Shown: positions 24,620 through 38,518, counted from the first letter of the stretch. The stretch is 64,000 nucleotides of DNA from Torreya grandis (GCA_037957365.1 JARHVA010000081.1:8057001-8121000); one strand, 5' to 3'. A program made the numbers and translations. The notes: generated from the sequence alone by a model not told the origin.

Positions 24620-25139
24620 AACTTCTTACATTTATGACAAGTTATCTATGGGAATGGGAAGGTACATCAAAATGAATGTCCATATTCCTAAGATCTTTAG
24701 CATGGGTAGTCTCAAATTCTAACTATGTAGTCTGATTTATAGGCAAAGATTCAATAATAGGCTCAACTCTATCAATATTAAGAAGCTGGAGTGACAAATG
24801 ATGTGGATTATTGTCCAAATAATAGGCTGAGTTACTTTGAGAAGGGGTTTGAGCTCCAAAAATATAGCCAAAGAAACCCTTTTTACCTCTATAACTCCTA
24901 TTAACTATATTATTAGGTAAATTACTTAGAATGTCCCAAAATTTAGGATCATAAATATCAAAATGTATGGACATTCTAGTTCCCCTATGGAATCTAAGAC
25001 CAAAATTATTTGCACAAAAGCCATCTCTATAAAATCCTCTATTAGGATTAGGTTAGTTAACATTACTATTGGAAATCTATCCCCATCCCTTATTGTCATT
25101 ACTCTTTGTTGAATCCTATTGGTCCCACCTGAACATCAT
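24620..25139 (-). pseudogene. Second copy of the LTR reading frame of element A
   Basis: Counterpart of 900-1680. The best open block (24723-24974, 83 codons) contains FWDILSNLPNNIVNRSYRGK and ends ESLPINQTT. Upstream, to an ATG near 25139, it reads NKGWG and NPNRGFYRDGF with several TAG/TAA stops. In this copy the frame is cut at 24552 by the junction with B. The protein family is unknown to me. The two copies keep the same Trp, Tyr-Arg-Gly and Asn-Arg pattern. Confidence 0.45.
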
Positions 25140-25592
25140 GAATAAGTCTAAAATAAATTAAACTTAAATTGAGAATCATCAAACCAATCAAATAATCAAG
25201 ATTAAATACATATCCCAACAAACTAAAATTAAATCATATTATAAACTAAAATTCATCTATCTATATCAAAAATTTCATTGAATCATCATCTATTATCATA
25301 ATTTCATTTCTAAAAATTTCAATGAAATCCCAAATACAAACCAAGTATCTATAAAAAGTATCTTACTTTTCTATCAATAAATGATTGACCTTTAAAATTA
25401 AAATGATCCAAACTAGCCTGATTATTTTCAAAATCTTCTAAAATTGAGCCATTTCAAATGAAAAGTATCAAGAATTCTAACTTCTATGTCCATTTTCATA
25501 TTAACACCTAAAACTTTAGTATTGAAATCAAATTTCAAATAAAATATCATATTTAAAACCAAGTCTTTAAAATCACCTTTGTATCTATTCAA

Positions 25593-25809
<217 letters not shown>

Positions 25810-28534
25810 TTTGCAACATGGTTGACTGATTCTGTTTGAATTGCCACATAATGGTTCCAAGTCCCAAAACTATTAACCCAAAAAACATTTGCTCTAAAAC
25901 TATATACTTAGATTTTTATAAGATGATCCCCATATTCTAATTCTACCATAATAACTATACTGAAATCAACTCTTAAAGTTTCAAATTTTTGATACTTCTA
26001 AAATAAACATCATAATTTTTTAATGTATAAGTACCACTATCATACAAATTTATGTCCAAAAGGTTAATACAATTAATTTTATGCATATAAATATTCTTCT
26101 AGGATTTCAACCATTATAAATAGATTATATGTACAAATATATTTATAAATCCTTTTATATACTTTCATAAAATATTCAACTGAGTTTATTTTGAACTTTT
26201 CCTATAAATCAACATATGAAAGTTTTCAAATGAATAAAAATTATTCAATAGAAACCCAAGCATGCATCATTATTTTTCAAAATTTTCAAAATTATCCAAT
26301 ATGTAGGATTCATTAATGAATTTTCAAGGTTCAGCCAATTCTTCATACAAAATTTTCAAATATATCATTTTAATTATCCCAAGTGAGTCCCTTGAATATA
26401 TATTCAAACAACACAGCTTTAGAATATGATATGAAACCATTAAAAAGTAATATATCTTGTATTTTCTAGATTAGGGTTTTAAAACAAAGTTTAAATCTTC
26501 AACTTATGTAAAAACCTTAACCAATTAATAACAACTATTTATGCTGAAGAATAATGTCGATCCATGAAATGGGAAATACCAAAAGAATAACAATTGAGCC
26601 AACTCCAAAGACTGAAAGAATCATCAAATCAACAGATTCATAGATACTAAGAGAACCCATTAACTCATATCCAAATTCTTTGTGACTTCTTTTGACAAGA
26701 TGGAAGAATATGCATGCATGATTACCATATTGTCTAATAGTTTGAAAAATAATCTAAAAGTCATACATCTTTTTTCAAAAATAGCCATATATTTAAAAAA
26801 CCCCAAAACAATGCCAGACAGGAGTCCATAAAGGTTTCCAAGACTGAAAAGCATCCATTTCTTTGAAATATGAATGCTTAGAAAAGGTTTGAAACTATAT
26901 CACAAATATAATTGAGCCATAGTGTTACTCTTACTAAATAGATAAAAACTCTATTGCATGCATATAAATAATCAACTAAATCATTGTATCCTTAAATCAT
27001 GCATATCCCATCAATATATTTCAAAAAAAAATTCAAAATGACTACCATATTTACTTAAATAGGTTGCATGTAGTCAAACTCACATACTTCAAATCATAGT
27101 TCATATACTTACATAAAAAATCATTCCAAAAATACTGAGAAATTCTAATCACACTCATACAGATTTGAATAGGATTATCTCTTCACTAAAACAGTAAACT
27201 TTTCCCATAAATTACCAAAGAAAAAAATGATGAATCATTGCATAACATACTTGGTGGTGCACCCAAAAATTTCCTGATTGCCAATCTCCAAAACTCTCCA
27301 TGATATCAAGGCACCAGAGCTTTGCTTCTACAAATGAGCTTGTGAAAATGAACCCAAAACCAAGAATTTTAAAAGTTATATCTACCAACCTGAGTCCGTA
27401 ACTAATTGAGTGATGTGTTCACTTTCTATTGGCCTACATTTACTCAACACGTTCTTAGTGACCCCACCAAAACATTTATCATCAAGGTAAAACTTAGTGA
27501 TAACTATCCCTTCATATCAAATTATTCACTAAATTCCACCATTTAAGGTATGGTCATTTCACATTAACTCCTCATACCACCAAATCTTCAAATAATCTCA
27601 AAGCATCAAAACCTTACATTTGGACATTAATGCTTCATGTCAACTCACTATGTCATGGTTATCATGATCCATTATAATACTCTTCTCTTAAATCATTGCA
27701 AAGGTCTTAAATTAAGTAGACATGAGTCTAGATTACCTTAATTTTAAACAAACCTTATGTCATTAATATTTTCATCCAAACCTTAGTATAAGGTTAATAA
27801 CCAACCTTTGTCTAAGTCTATGCCCAATGAGATATAAAGAATGATAAACATTCTTTGATGATTCTTCTCATTGAATTTGAATATTCATTCAAACTTTAAA
27901 ATGACTAAGGCTTAGGATGTCAACTAAGTAACCACAATCTTAAACCATGTATTTGGAAATCAAGTTGCAGAATTATGGAATGAGACTGCAAGTTAATTTA
28001 AAAAGAGAATGACAATATTACTTAATCTTTAACCATATTAATATTTTAAATATCCATCATAAACAAGATGAATTATGAACCTTCTAGATCTTGAAAAATA
28101 GTCTTTAAAAAAATGTATTGATATTTGAAATGCTTCTAAAATAGAATAATCATATATATCACCATAATTTGTTTTGATTCATTAATAAAATCATATCACT
28201 TATAAAATCCAAAATCAATAGAAAAACCATCTAAATTGAAACTGTATTTTTTATTGATACTGCCTCAAACTAAACTAAAGATCATAATAACTAATCATAC
28301 ACAATTATATATGCATATTTTATTCATTAATCCACTATGATTTTTGAAACCACTTATAAATATAAATATAAATTCATCAATCAATCATTATCCATTCATA
28401 ATAAAAAATTCATCTAAAATGTTATCAATCAATAGGGTCCTTGATACAATTTTAGGATTTATAATAGGGTCATCTCTATGGAAACAAGTATTCAATTTTG
28501 AAAAATTTAGGGGGTGTATAAAATAGTCATAACA

Positions 28535-29430
28535 CCTACCTCGCATGGTGTATTGTGATAAGTGATCCCCTAATCAGGTCTAGCAGATCTTCATATTGGT
28601 CATGCTCCTACTTAACAAATGTATTCCCAATTGGAATTGTAAGTATTCTCTATCTTCTCTGAGCCAAGATCAATTTATAGACATGATGCATTTCTAATTA
28701 CATATAACTTCTATACACTTTATATCAATGCTCACTATTGAGACACTTGGCATCCTCACATTAATCTTTGACCATTTTACTTTAAACTAATTTGTGGATT
28801 TACTATGCAAGCTTTGTGATTATGACACTTGTCACTAACACATTTACTCATAGTTACCTTTGATAAATTAACTTTACTATGTTTTGTTGGATCTTCAACA
28901 TATGATTAAGCACTAAGCATTAATAGAGCTAGGATAAATATTAACTCTAAGACTTGGGATATATCAAGGTCTTAGAACATTGCTCGAGTCATTAATTATT
29001 ATTTCAAAGGGGTCATTTGAATAATGATTATGAGACTTAAGTTATAACTTAAGTAGTCGGTTCCCATCTATATCTAGTCATCATAAAAAAAGAAAATGCT
29101 TATTAATGCCATGGATTAAACCCTTAGGGTTTAACTGAGAAACCATGATATGGCCAAGAGCTAAAATAAATAATTTTTGAGATCATTTCTTCTCAACTAA
29201 ACCTACAAACCATATATCTATAATGCACTCAAAAAACCAATAACAAATCTTCAATTAATTACTCTTTAATTGGTCTAGAAATGGTCTCTATAAAATCATG
29301 ACAACTTTTCACTATGCAACTTTAAAACATGCTCTTCTCTTCATCTATCTTGTTTGATCCTCTTGACATCAATGACAATCATATTTACAACACCATTTTC
29401 TTTATTTTATTATTATTTTAGGGTCGATTG
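28535..29430. other. Non-coding flank right of element A
   Basis: AT-rich sequence without long open frames or recognisable protein motifs. The first bases after the LTR (CCTAC) would be the target duplication of element A, but its partner lies outside the window. Confidence 0.6.
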
Positions 29431-29439
29431 ACCCCTAAA

Positions 29440-30510
29440 TTACATCTTATAAAGTTAAAATTAGGTTTATAGGGTTCAATTTCATCAAACTTGCATTGGG
29501 TAATTATAACCCTAAACTCTAAACCCCAAATTGTAACCCATAATTTAGGCTCATAGGGCTCAATTTGGCCCAAAACTCATATGTAATGACACCAATTAAT
29601 TAATTAGATCAATTCATGAAAAAATAAAATATAATTTAGCACCAAATCACATCATGCTCTTATAATTAGGTTGAAGGGGCTCAAATTAGCCTCAATTCCC
29701 TCCTAAGTTGATTGAATGAACCAACTATTTGGTTTATTATATGATGAGATTAGGGTCAATTCATTCAAAATCACATCATATACAATTAAAAATACATTTG
29801 AATGTGGATCACTTTTTCTAGAATCATATCATTGATTGCACCATTTGACTAGTTAGCTCAATTTATGATGAATTCAAAGCCAATTTAGCCTCAAGTTACA
29901 TTTTATAGTCACAATTAGGTTCAAGGGGTCTGTATTTATCTTAATTACCTCCAAAAATGAACCAATCAACTATTTCATTTGTTACATGATGAATTAGAGT
30001 TTATAGAGCCTCAAATTGTGTCCTATACATGTCATTGAACTAAATGATTATTTTATTAATTCTCCTAAAAAATTGGACTCAATTAATGCCCAATCATATT
30101 ATATAGTCAAAATTAGGTTGAATGGGCTCAAATTACCCTTGATTACCTTTAAATTGAATAATTTGACTATTTGGTTTATTTTGTTATGATTTTGGGGTTG
30201 AGAGCCCCAAATTACATCTTTTATAGCTAAAATTAGGTTCATGAGGATCAATTTCACTCAAATCACATCAGTAATTATGCTAATTCACTCATTTTCTACA
30301 TATGCCAAAAATCAAAGTTAATTTAGCCCCAAATCACATCATATAGTCATAGTTATGTGCAAGGGTTCCAAATTGGCCCTAATTGACTCCACCATTGAAA
30401 TAATTGACTCTTTCATTCATTTTAATTAAATTGGGCTTGTTTGAACCATAAATCATATTATATATAGTCAAAATTACATGTGTGGGTACAAATGCACCAA
30501 AGTTACATCA
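29440..30510. repeat. Degenerate tandem repeat around AATTAGGTTCAAGGGGCTCAA
   Basis: The phrase ATAGTCAAAATTAGGTT with a following GGGGCTCAAATT recurs at about 29456, 29543, 29658, 29910, 30108, 30230 and 30346. Weaker half-units (TTGGGGTTGAGAGCC) lie between. Spacing is irregular, roughly 90-250 bp. It looks like an old satellite. No gene. Confidence 0.6.
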
Positions 30511-30618
30511 TTATATCAATTATGTCATTTTTATGTAGTGTATATATTGACACACTCCAGTTTAAAATAAAAATATAAAACTATTGATGTGAATATATGT
30601 AAACATAAACATAAACAC

Positions 30619-30619
<1 letters not shown>

Positions 30620-30698
<79 letters not shown>
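30620..30698. repeat. (TA)n microsatellite
   Basis: About 39 uninterrupted TA units. Confidence 0.97.
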
Positions 30699-30701
<3 letters not shown>

Positions 30702-31139
30702 TTTGTGTGTAATGTTATCATAATGTGTATGTGTTATAACATGTACATACTATACCATGCACACATTATAGTGCATACATGATGTTTGAATTAAAAAATA
30801 AAACATTTTAACCCAATAATGGCTTATATTCCCAAGCCAAAGGCTTGGACCATCCACACAATCAAATTCAAGATCTTTAACATAAAATAATAAAATTCAA
30901 CTTCCATTATAAAATACACTATAAACCTTAATAAACCAATTCATAAAATTATTACCATGATGACCAACATGCTCTCCTCTTTCCAAATATATGATTTTTT
31001 TTAATTTTTGAGCATTTAAAGGTTTTTATCTATGTTGATTTATAAATTGGATTTTTTAGGCCACTACATGTCATAAATATACATGCATATATGTTTAAAT
31101 ATTTTTTTTCATAAATATAAATTCAAAAATAATATATGG

Positions 31140-31429
31140 TGTTTAACCCTAAAATGGATTTAGATTGGTGTTATCCAGATTGATTAAAGGTTTATATAGA
31201 AGTGAAATTGCATAAGAATGATAATCGAATCTATAGAAGGCCAATTGGATGTTAAACTTAGATATAAGCATTCACTAACTTTATTATGATGACATAGTCT
31301 AAATATGGAAAGTAAAACTATTATAGGTATAAAAATTATAAAGAAGTGAATTACTTAGAATTTTTTGATGTTTATGTAGTTATAGATTTAGAATAGGATG
31401 AAATCAGGTGGGAAGGATATTATGTAACA
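31140..31429 (-). repeat. Element E 3' LTR-like repeat
   Basis: Matches 37320-37607 over its whole length (for example CCTAAAATGGATTTAGATTG in both). Ends are TG...CA. Confidence 0.7.
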
Positions 31430-33300
31430 ATTTTCAAATTCTAGATCTAATGCTTTTGCCTCTCTAGATAGTAATGTCATCTTCGGATAGTTACATCGAT
31501 GCTACTATTTAGGTTTGATACTAGTGTCATGTACATAATATATACTAAAATAGGATGTGACCACTTAAATGTTTCTAGTTTTTGTTTTGCCTTTGCTCTA
31601 GTGGATGTAAATCTAGGTCATGGATAGTTTCTCCCTGTGAAATACCAAAACTATAGCTTTCCATCTTCAATGTGATCTTGAGGATAAATGGGTTAGTAGG
31701 CATATGGTGTTGATCTAACCCTAATGATCTTATCATCAAATAATTCAACCTACATAACAAATACTCTGAATAGGGCCTTAGATCGATGTAGTTCTCCCCT
31801 ATGTGTTTTCTTGTGTGTGAATCATATAATATGTGCAAAAGTAATTACAACAGTGACCTATCTTGTAACTTGGAAAATCAAGATCTTAGGCTTCTCCTTT
31901 ATTACTTCAAAACTATATATGTGTATTATTTTTATTGGTATGGAACTAGGGATGCTTTGTTCAATTGGATGCTTGATAGAATGCTTTTGATAAGTTGCTT
32001 TAGTCTCTTTTGGTCTTTTTCTAGGTTTTTCAAGGTGTAGAATGAATGAGATTTGATCTTATATTAATATCAATCCCTTTGGAAAAATAACTCACATTAA
32101 ATTATTTAGGCTGATGATTAGGATTCATTTCATTTTAAAATTGGATAATTTTAGGGCACTAAACACTTACATTGAGATCAGATAGCAACATCGATGTTAT
32201 TATCTAACCTAGACATTAGTGTCTAGGGAATAAGAAAGCATTTACATGTTTAAAACTTATAGAGATGGAAGATAAGTACATTTTAAGAATTTTGAGAAAG
32301 ATAAAAGCCCTGAATCATCAATATTTGACTAGTCATACCAAGAGATGTAGGCCAAGGAGAATAAGGATAGAGCAGATGTGAGAATTATAAAAGTGGAAAA
32401 GGTGAAGAATTGAAATGAACATACAAGGTCTGAGATTACCAAGTGTATAATACTAAAATTCCATATAATCATAAAATATTGTTTACACTTCCCTCCTTTA
32501 ATCTAATAATGAAATTTTTAGTTTAAAGGAAAGGAATACATACCTGTGTGTGTATGCACACCTTGTATTTGCATGTGCCCAACTTGAGTGCTTCATTGGT
32601 GACTGACCTAAAACCAAGAACATGTTATAATATAAAATCAATTCATATAAATTATCTTTAAATTACTTGAAATAGACTAAAATTTAAAGAGAAAGGTTTA
32701 TAAGTACACTAATTTGTTGATGTAACTACCTTGCTTATTGGAAAGTTATTTTGAAAAATATGTATCATTGTAAGGCTATGAAATTGAGATTAGCACAAAT
32801 ATAGATAAATATGTAAAGTGCATATATCCAAGGAGATAGAGAGATATATTTGAAGGCACATGCCCCCAATGTTGGAGCAAAAGTGACTCGCCACCTCGCA
32901 ATTGATATTAGCTCAATTGTGTAACCTAAGGATAATTATAACCTGGTGAGGTTAGATGATCAAGCCCAACCTAAAAATTTGAAAATATTGAGTGAATTGA
33001 TCATCTCAACCATACCAAAAGGTAAACCAAGTAATACAATAGAATGGATCAATAAAATTATTTAAAATACCATGTGGTATTAGTATGAAAAAGTTTACGA
33101 TGTGATAATAACCTATAAAAGAGTTATAGAATCTAATACTGATTTAGATTTTTCAATATGAGGCAAATGTTACATAACATATGCACCTTATATATGTCTC
33201 ATACTATAATTATGTATAACAATAGTACTGATGTATAGAATATTTTCACAACTATGAATATGAATCATATAACTATGTGTTTTGACCAATTTGGATAATA
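31430..33300. other. Element E 3' region without recognisable gene
   Basis: Short open frames here (for example 31575-31838 and 31724-31990) overlap on opposite strands and have no known motif. A roughly 45-bp phrase beginning ACATCGATG occurs at about 31493 and again at about 32190. Where pol would be expected I see nothing. Confidence 0.5.
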
Positions 33301-33330
33301 ATGTAAGTATGGAGAACATACTTCCAAAGC

Positions 33331-33720
33331 ATGCCTCCACTATATATGGAGAAATTTAAAACCTGATATAAGTACCAATGTGGAGGAAATGTTTCCAAAA
33401 CATGCCCCCACTATGAACTGGAGATGTTCAATACTAAATAGGTGTGTAGAATATGCTTCTAAATCATGCCCCCACTAAATCTAAGAACTATGAATTTGTG
33501 GAATCCATGCCCATATGACATGCCCCCATTGAATCTAAAAGCTAATATAAGTACCATATACTAAATGAGTGTGTAGAACATGCTTCCAAAGCATGTCCCC
33601 ACTACAATTTAGAAATCGATATAAGCACCATACTGAATGAATGTGGAGAAAATTCTTCCAAAGCATGCCCCCACTATAACTTAGAAATTGTACTAAGTGT
33701 GGAGAACACATCTCTATTAC
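33331..33720. repeat. Tandem repeat of about 71 bp (six copies)
   Basis: ATGCCCCCACTAT-type cores start at 33331, 33402, 33466, 33520, 33593 and 33664, each preceded by GTGTGGAGAACATGCTTCCA-like sequence. The spacings are 71, 64, 54, 73 and 71 bp. It lies in the 3' part of element E. A related ATACCCCCACTAAATGTAGG occurs once more near 36990. Confidence 0.88.
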
Positions 33721-35230
33721 ATTCCCTCACCCTTTGAGGTAAGGGAAAGATAGGAAATAGTAGTTACCTCACCTCAAAAGGATAATATAATTATATACTT
33801 TGTGATTGTAATAATATAGCATATATAAGGAACATGTCTAGTCATATATAATATTGAAGTGCATAGAACCAACATGATCACATGTAGGCATAAGATGCAT
33901 GATAATTATCATGGCAATGTCTAGATAGTAATAGTACAAGATCAATAACAAAATAATCACACACACAAAATCACTCAAAAGAAAGTCAAAAGTTAATGGT
34001 CCAAGGAGACCGTAAATAAGGGGCATTTTTAAATGTTGCATAATTGAAGAGACATGACTTATTCAAATGTATATAAAATCAAGAATGACATATTCAAATG
34101 TCCATAAAATAAAAAATGACATATGAAAATGTAAATGAAATCATACATAGGCATAGGGGATGCAAATAAAGGAACATATTTAAATACTCAAAAAATGAAT
34201 ACAAGACACTCAAGTAAGTGCATTAATTAAATCATAAGTAACCAACATAAACATGTGATAATATCCCATGGATCCAATGTGTTAGGGAAAGTATGTCAAG
34301 TGTATATCATATCAAGTACCATGTGTAAGATACACTCATAGATAATAGGCATGTGTAGGTACATATGTAAGCTAAAACATGACAATGTAGAGTGATCATC
34401 AAATCATATGACCTATGTATCAAGACCAAAGAAGTGAATTCCCCTAATGTCTATGTGACATTAGTATAGGGAAAGTTCAACATCTGAAATTATAATGTAT
34501 CATGTATGTGTGTATACATGTATCACACTTAATTATAAGTGTGACACATACACATATGTAGGAGTAACTTAGTATTCCACCCATCAATATGGAAGTAACA
34601 CATAGATGCCAAAGAACCAATATAACATGTAATTACTGAAAGTGTTTTTGGAGTTTTGAATGTTTTTTATTTTATTTTTATATTTTTGAAGAAGAAATAT
34701 CATCCTATGATGTCATCTAGTGGATGGACATAGCTATCACCCATTTATAAATCTAGTGTAATACCTAGGTTATGTTGTCAAGGAGTATGTATAGGTGTAA
34801 TATCTATCATTATGGTATTAATGGTGTTCTACATATGTAAAATAGGACTCTATTAGTGTGAAGTAATAGTAAGCATAATAGGAGTAGGGTTTTTAGAAGC
34901 CATCATTGAGTGCTATGTGGTTTCTTTGCCATAACATTAATATGTGCATTTTGAGGTGATCTATATATCTAATCATGGTGTGTATTAGATGATGGGGATT
35001 TTATAGAATCCACTATATGTCTTTGATGTAATGGTCCCTCAAGTATTGTCCACCTAATAAAGGGTATTTCTTATTGTTTACCTTTTTGAGGTTAATTAAC
35101 CTTAGTAGGATTGATAACTAGTTGTCTAAGTATAATATTCTTTTATTCAAAAGGATGGTCACATGGAATTCCATTAATTATAATTACATGATTGGCATGA
35201 ATGTATTTAACACACATATTCATTATACAA
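33721..35230. other. Non-coding part of element E
   Basis: AT-rich, no recognisable protein. A perfect hairpin lies at 34523-34544 (arm TCACACTTA, 4-nt loop). Confidence 0.5.
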
Positions 35231-35660
35231 GGCACTAGTCAAATAATGTCTATCCAATGTCTTCCCAATAGCATATCAAATATGCATGCAGAAGGGACAA
35301 CTAAAAAGGTGGTAACCACATGTATAGGACTAACCTGTAAAGGAAATTCAATCTTACCAAGAACCTTTTGTAGGTCCCATCAAATGCTCTAACTAATTTG
35401 GTAGACGAATGTAACCTAAATGAATAAGTAATGTCATGGTACAAATATTATCGTTTACATCATTATCAATAATAACATTGTGTATGGAGTATTTATCAAG
35501 GTATGATCAAATGAATAGAGAGTAAATATCAGAGTCATCATCTTTAATTTCACTATCATTAAAGGAAATAAAAGGTTTTTAAACCAAAGGAGGTATATGT
35601 CATGTGTAGGTACCAATAACCCCATATAGTGGGTATCCATAATGTGATGGATGAATATGT
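35230..35660 (-). pseudogene. Element E aspartic protease remnant
   Basis: Minus strand. HNVIIDNDVNDN near 35455-35490 stands at the active-site position (the usual D-x-G is lost). Downstream, ACIFDMLLGRHWIDII near 35240-35290 is the conserved LLGRxWI segment of plant gypsy proteases. About 60 residues separate the two, as expected for the family. Frame breaks and stops are present. It follows the gag zinc knuckle, so gag and protease were probably one polyprotein. Confidence 0.7.
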
Positions 35661-35799
35661 GTATTATATGCAATTTAGACTTCTAGTTCCTTCTTAGAAT
35701 GGTCTTGCAATGGATTGATAAATATTTTCTATTTATGGTGATCACTAGGTTGTGAACTTTCTTCCTTGGGAGGATCCTCAAATAAAAAAATTTGGTCAT

Positions 35800-36730
35800 C
35801 GATAAGATCTTGGATCTTGTGTTTCAAGGTAAATCATCTACTTGTAGAATGTCCTAGTCTTTGATGATAATCACAATAAGCATTCACATCATATCCTTTG
35901 GGTAGAGATCAACTCATATCAACCTAAATATGATGACAGAGAGATATGATTTGACACTCTAGTAACCATAAGAGTATTGAAGTTGGGGACTCAGGTAAAC
36001 ATGTAAATTATCCCCTTGGTGTATTGGATAAGACAAGCTGATTAGGATGTTGTGAAATTATGTTAACCATGGTGGTTGTTTCCTTCTTATCTCAAGAGGC
36101 TTTACCTTATAACTTAGTTTAATTGTGAATTTAGTACTATATGTATATATAAATGGTGTGGTTGTTACATAATTGATCTTATTTATTAATATAAGCTTCA
36201 TTTCATGGTCTCATACAATATGGCATGACATTGAAATAATTCAACTTATTGAAAACAATGGACTCATGTAAAGGAGCAATAAAACTTTGTTTGAATACAT
36301 CTTACAACTCTTTATTTTCCATAAGATTAGTCATTTTGGTTATCACTGTCTTATATCTTAAGACATATTCATTATTTGGTTCATTTGTTCTGTATTTAAT
36401 TTTGGAAATTCGGAAACAATAAACCTTTTCAAAAAAATTAATGTAAAATCATGCTAAGAACTGGTCTACAAGATGTTTGAATACTTTAACATATTAGAGA
36501 GGTAAATCATAGAGACATATCAAAGCATAGTCATTGAGGCTTCTTGGAAATAATTTGGTCAAAATTTTATCATTGGAAGCATATTCAAGGCATGCTACAT
36601 AAAATGTTCAAAGATGTTGTTCAAGATCACTCTTTCCATCATAAAATGTGAACTTAGGTGCAATAAATCTAGTTGGCAAGGGGTGTAAATGGATTTCAAG
36701 TGCAAGAGGGTTATACAACACATCTTGTGA
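35800..36730 (-). pseudogene. Element E gag remnant with zinc knuckle
   Basis: The capsid block near 36430-36690 reads FIAPKFTFYDGKSDLEQHL, then TFYVACLEYASNDKILTKLF and DYALICLYDLPL. This is the typical plant gypsy gag sequence with DGxxDPxxHL. A further helical stretch runs to about 36150. The knuckle near 35820-35880 reads YCDYHQRLGHSTSR, then FTLKHKIQDLIDD. It has the C-x2-H-x4-H form, with the final Cys replaced by a stop. Several stops; inactive. Confidence 0.82.
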
Positions 36731-37303
36731 ATCTATGGCATGAAGAGATTTTAAATCATTTTATTCATTGTTTTCAATCTTGTCTTCCAAGGTCTTTATA
36801 ATTTGAAGGAATGATTAAATTATAGGCCTAGTGGGATTTATATTATAAATTTGAGTAGTCACCAAAGGGGATGAAAAAATGTTTTGAGTAGTGATAGGCA
36901 TTAATAAGTATTTGTATTGAAATAATGGGTAATTTTATTATAGATGTATCAATAGTAGTTTTAGGTAACAAGGGTTTAAATGCATAATCCATACCCCCAC
37001 TAAATGTAGGCAGATGTATAAGTGTGGGCTAAGTTAGAGTACCTTTTAAGGATTCACTATTACTAGGTGAGGAGCCTTAGTTTTATCTTGTTTACGTATT
37101 TCATCTCTTGTAACATACAAAAATCCATCTATTAAGCCCTTGTTATTATTTAGATGAGTAATCAAGGCCTCTTTATCTTCTATTTAAAATAATTTTTTTG
37201 CACTAACATTTTCCATTTCTTCAAAAATATAAAATAAAATAAAATTTGTAACAAAGGATAACAATCAAAAAACCCTAATTTGTCATAGGGTTTGATGTTT
37301 AAA

Positions 37304-37317
37304 GTTTGGGTTCATCA
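37304..37317 (-). promoter_or_regulatory. Candidate primer-binding site of element E
   Basis: Minus strand TGATGAACCCAAAC lies 2-3 nt inside the right LTR-like repeat. It resembles a TGGTGAACCC-type site with one change. The tRNA is not assigned. Confidence 0.4.
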
Positions 37318-37319
37318 AA

Positions 37320-37607
37320 TTTTTAACCCTAAAATGGATTTAGATTGGTGTTATCTAGATTGATTAAATGGGTTATATAGAAATGAAATGGCACAAGGGT
37401 GATAATTAGATCTATAACAAGCCAAGATGTCAAACTCAGATATGGGCATACACTAAATTTATTATAGTGAGATAATATAAATATGAAAAGGATAACTATG
37501 CTAGGTATATAAATGACAAAAAAGTGAAGTACTTAGCTTGTTCTAATGTTAATGTAGTTTTGGATCTAGAATAAGTTGAAAGTAGGTAAGAAGGAGATTA
37601 TGGAAAA
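37320..37607 (-). repeat. Element E 5' LTR-like repeat
   Basis: Copy of 31140-31429, with about 15% differences by eye. Its right end is less clear than in the left copy. Confidence 0.65.
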
Positions 37608-38494
37608 ATCATCAGGGTAGATGTAGTATAATGGGGGATAAAAGGGGGTATAAATCAACACTTTAAAAAAAAAATTATAGCAGTTGAACTTGGAGAGAAT
37701 GTTAGAGACATTTAGAAAAATGTTTTGACAATGACATAAAAATATTAATTATGTCATTTTGAATGTAGTTTCTAAATATTTTTTTTTTTCAAAATCTAGA
37801 TGATAAAAGTGTGCAAAATAGATGAATTTATGATAATGACTTGACCCTTTTTGTGAAAAGATAAGGAGACTGCATGTGTACAGACACACTTTTTTGAGTA
37901 AATGAATGAATTGATGTATGAAATTTCATATATCATGGATGAAATATCGAATATCAGTCCATATATTTTTATTAATTTTTTAATAAATATTTTTAAAAAA
38001 ATTACAAGTCAAGACAACTGGAAAATTGGAAATACAAGTGTATGAACACAACCTTTTGACATTAACTTCATGAAAATATTTTTTTTCAAATCATAGCCTA
38101 TTTTTCATAGATCAGCCATGTATAAGTTTTATAAAAATATTATTAATGGTCAAAAAGTTATAAAACTATTTATAAAAATATGTATATAATCCATAATGAG
38201 ATATGTTATGTAGAAATTAAGTATTAATTATAAAAATTAGTTTAACATTAAAAATAATTATATTATCAAAAACTACACTTTCCCCTCCATAAACCCATAT
38301 AATTTTTTTTTTAAATAGTAAAATATGCCTATTTAAATGTGTCAAAAAAGATGAAAAGGACTCCTAAATTTATTAAATTCCAAGTTAGATGCTCCATGGC
38401 TAGTTTCAATCTAGGTTCAGACCTCCCCAAGCGTATACCCAAAACAAATTTGGAAGGAAAACATAAAATTCAAATATCAAAATATTTAAAGGGA

Positions 38495-38518
38495 GTACAC
38501 CCTTTATAAAGGGTGTAC
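38495..38518. repeat. Perfect 24-bp palindrome
   Basis: Each half reads GTACACCCTTTA. It lies at the end of the first unit of a roughly 130-bp tandem duplication; the second unit has a degraded version near 38626. Confidence 0.95.

Larger units (their letters stand above)
31140..37607 (-). mobile_element. Element E: gypsy-like gag-protease element with short LTRs
   Basis: Direct repeats of about 290 bp bound this region: 31140-31429 (starts TGTTTAACCC, ends TTATGTAACA) and 37320-37607. Between them, on the minus strand, lie gag, zinc knuckle and protease remnants (about 36730 down to 35230). About 3.8 kb follows with no RT, RNase H or integrase that I can find. On the minus strand, next to the right repeat, TGATGAACCCAAAC (37304-37317) is a plausible decayed primer-binding site. 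I found no matching target duplication. It may be non-autonomous or have lost pol. Confidence 0.6.

Noticed and set aside
31724..32040. Short overlapping plus-strand open frames with hydrophobic stretches
   Set aside because: They overlap each other and a minus-strand frame, use AT-rich codons, and match nothing recognisable.
33331..33720. CRISPR-like array
   Set aside because: Units are contiguous and variable in length with no unique spacers, and the sequence is eukaryotic.
34523..34544. Hairpin as a transcription terminator
   Set aside because: Not meaningful in a nuclear plant context; no U-run and no gene upstream.
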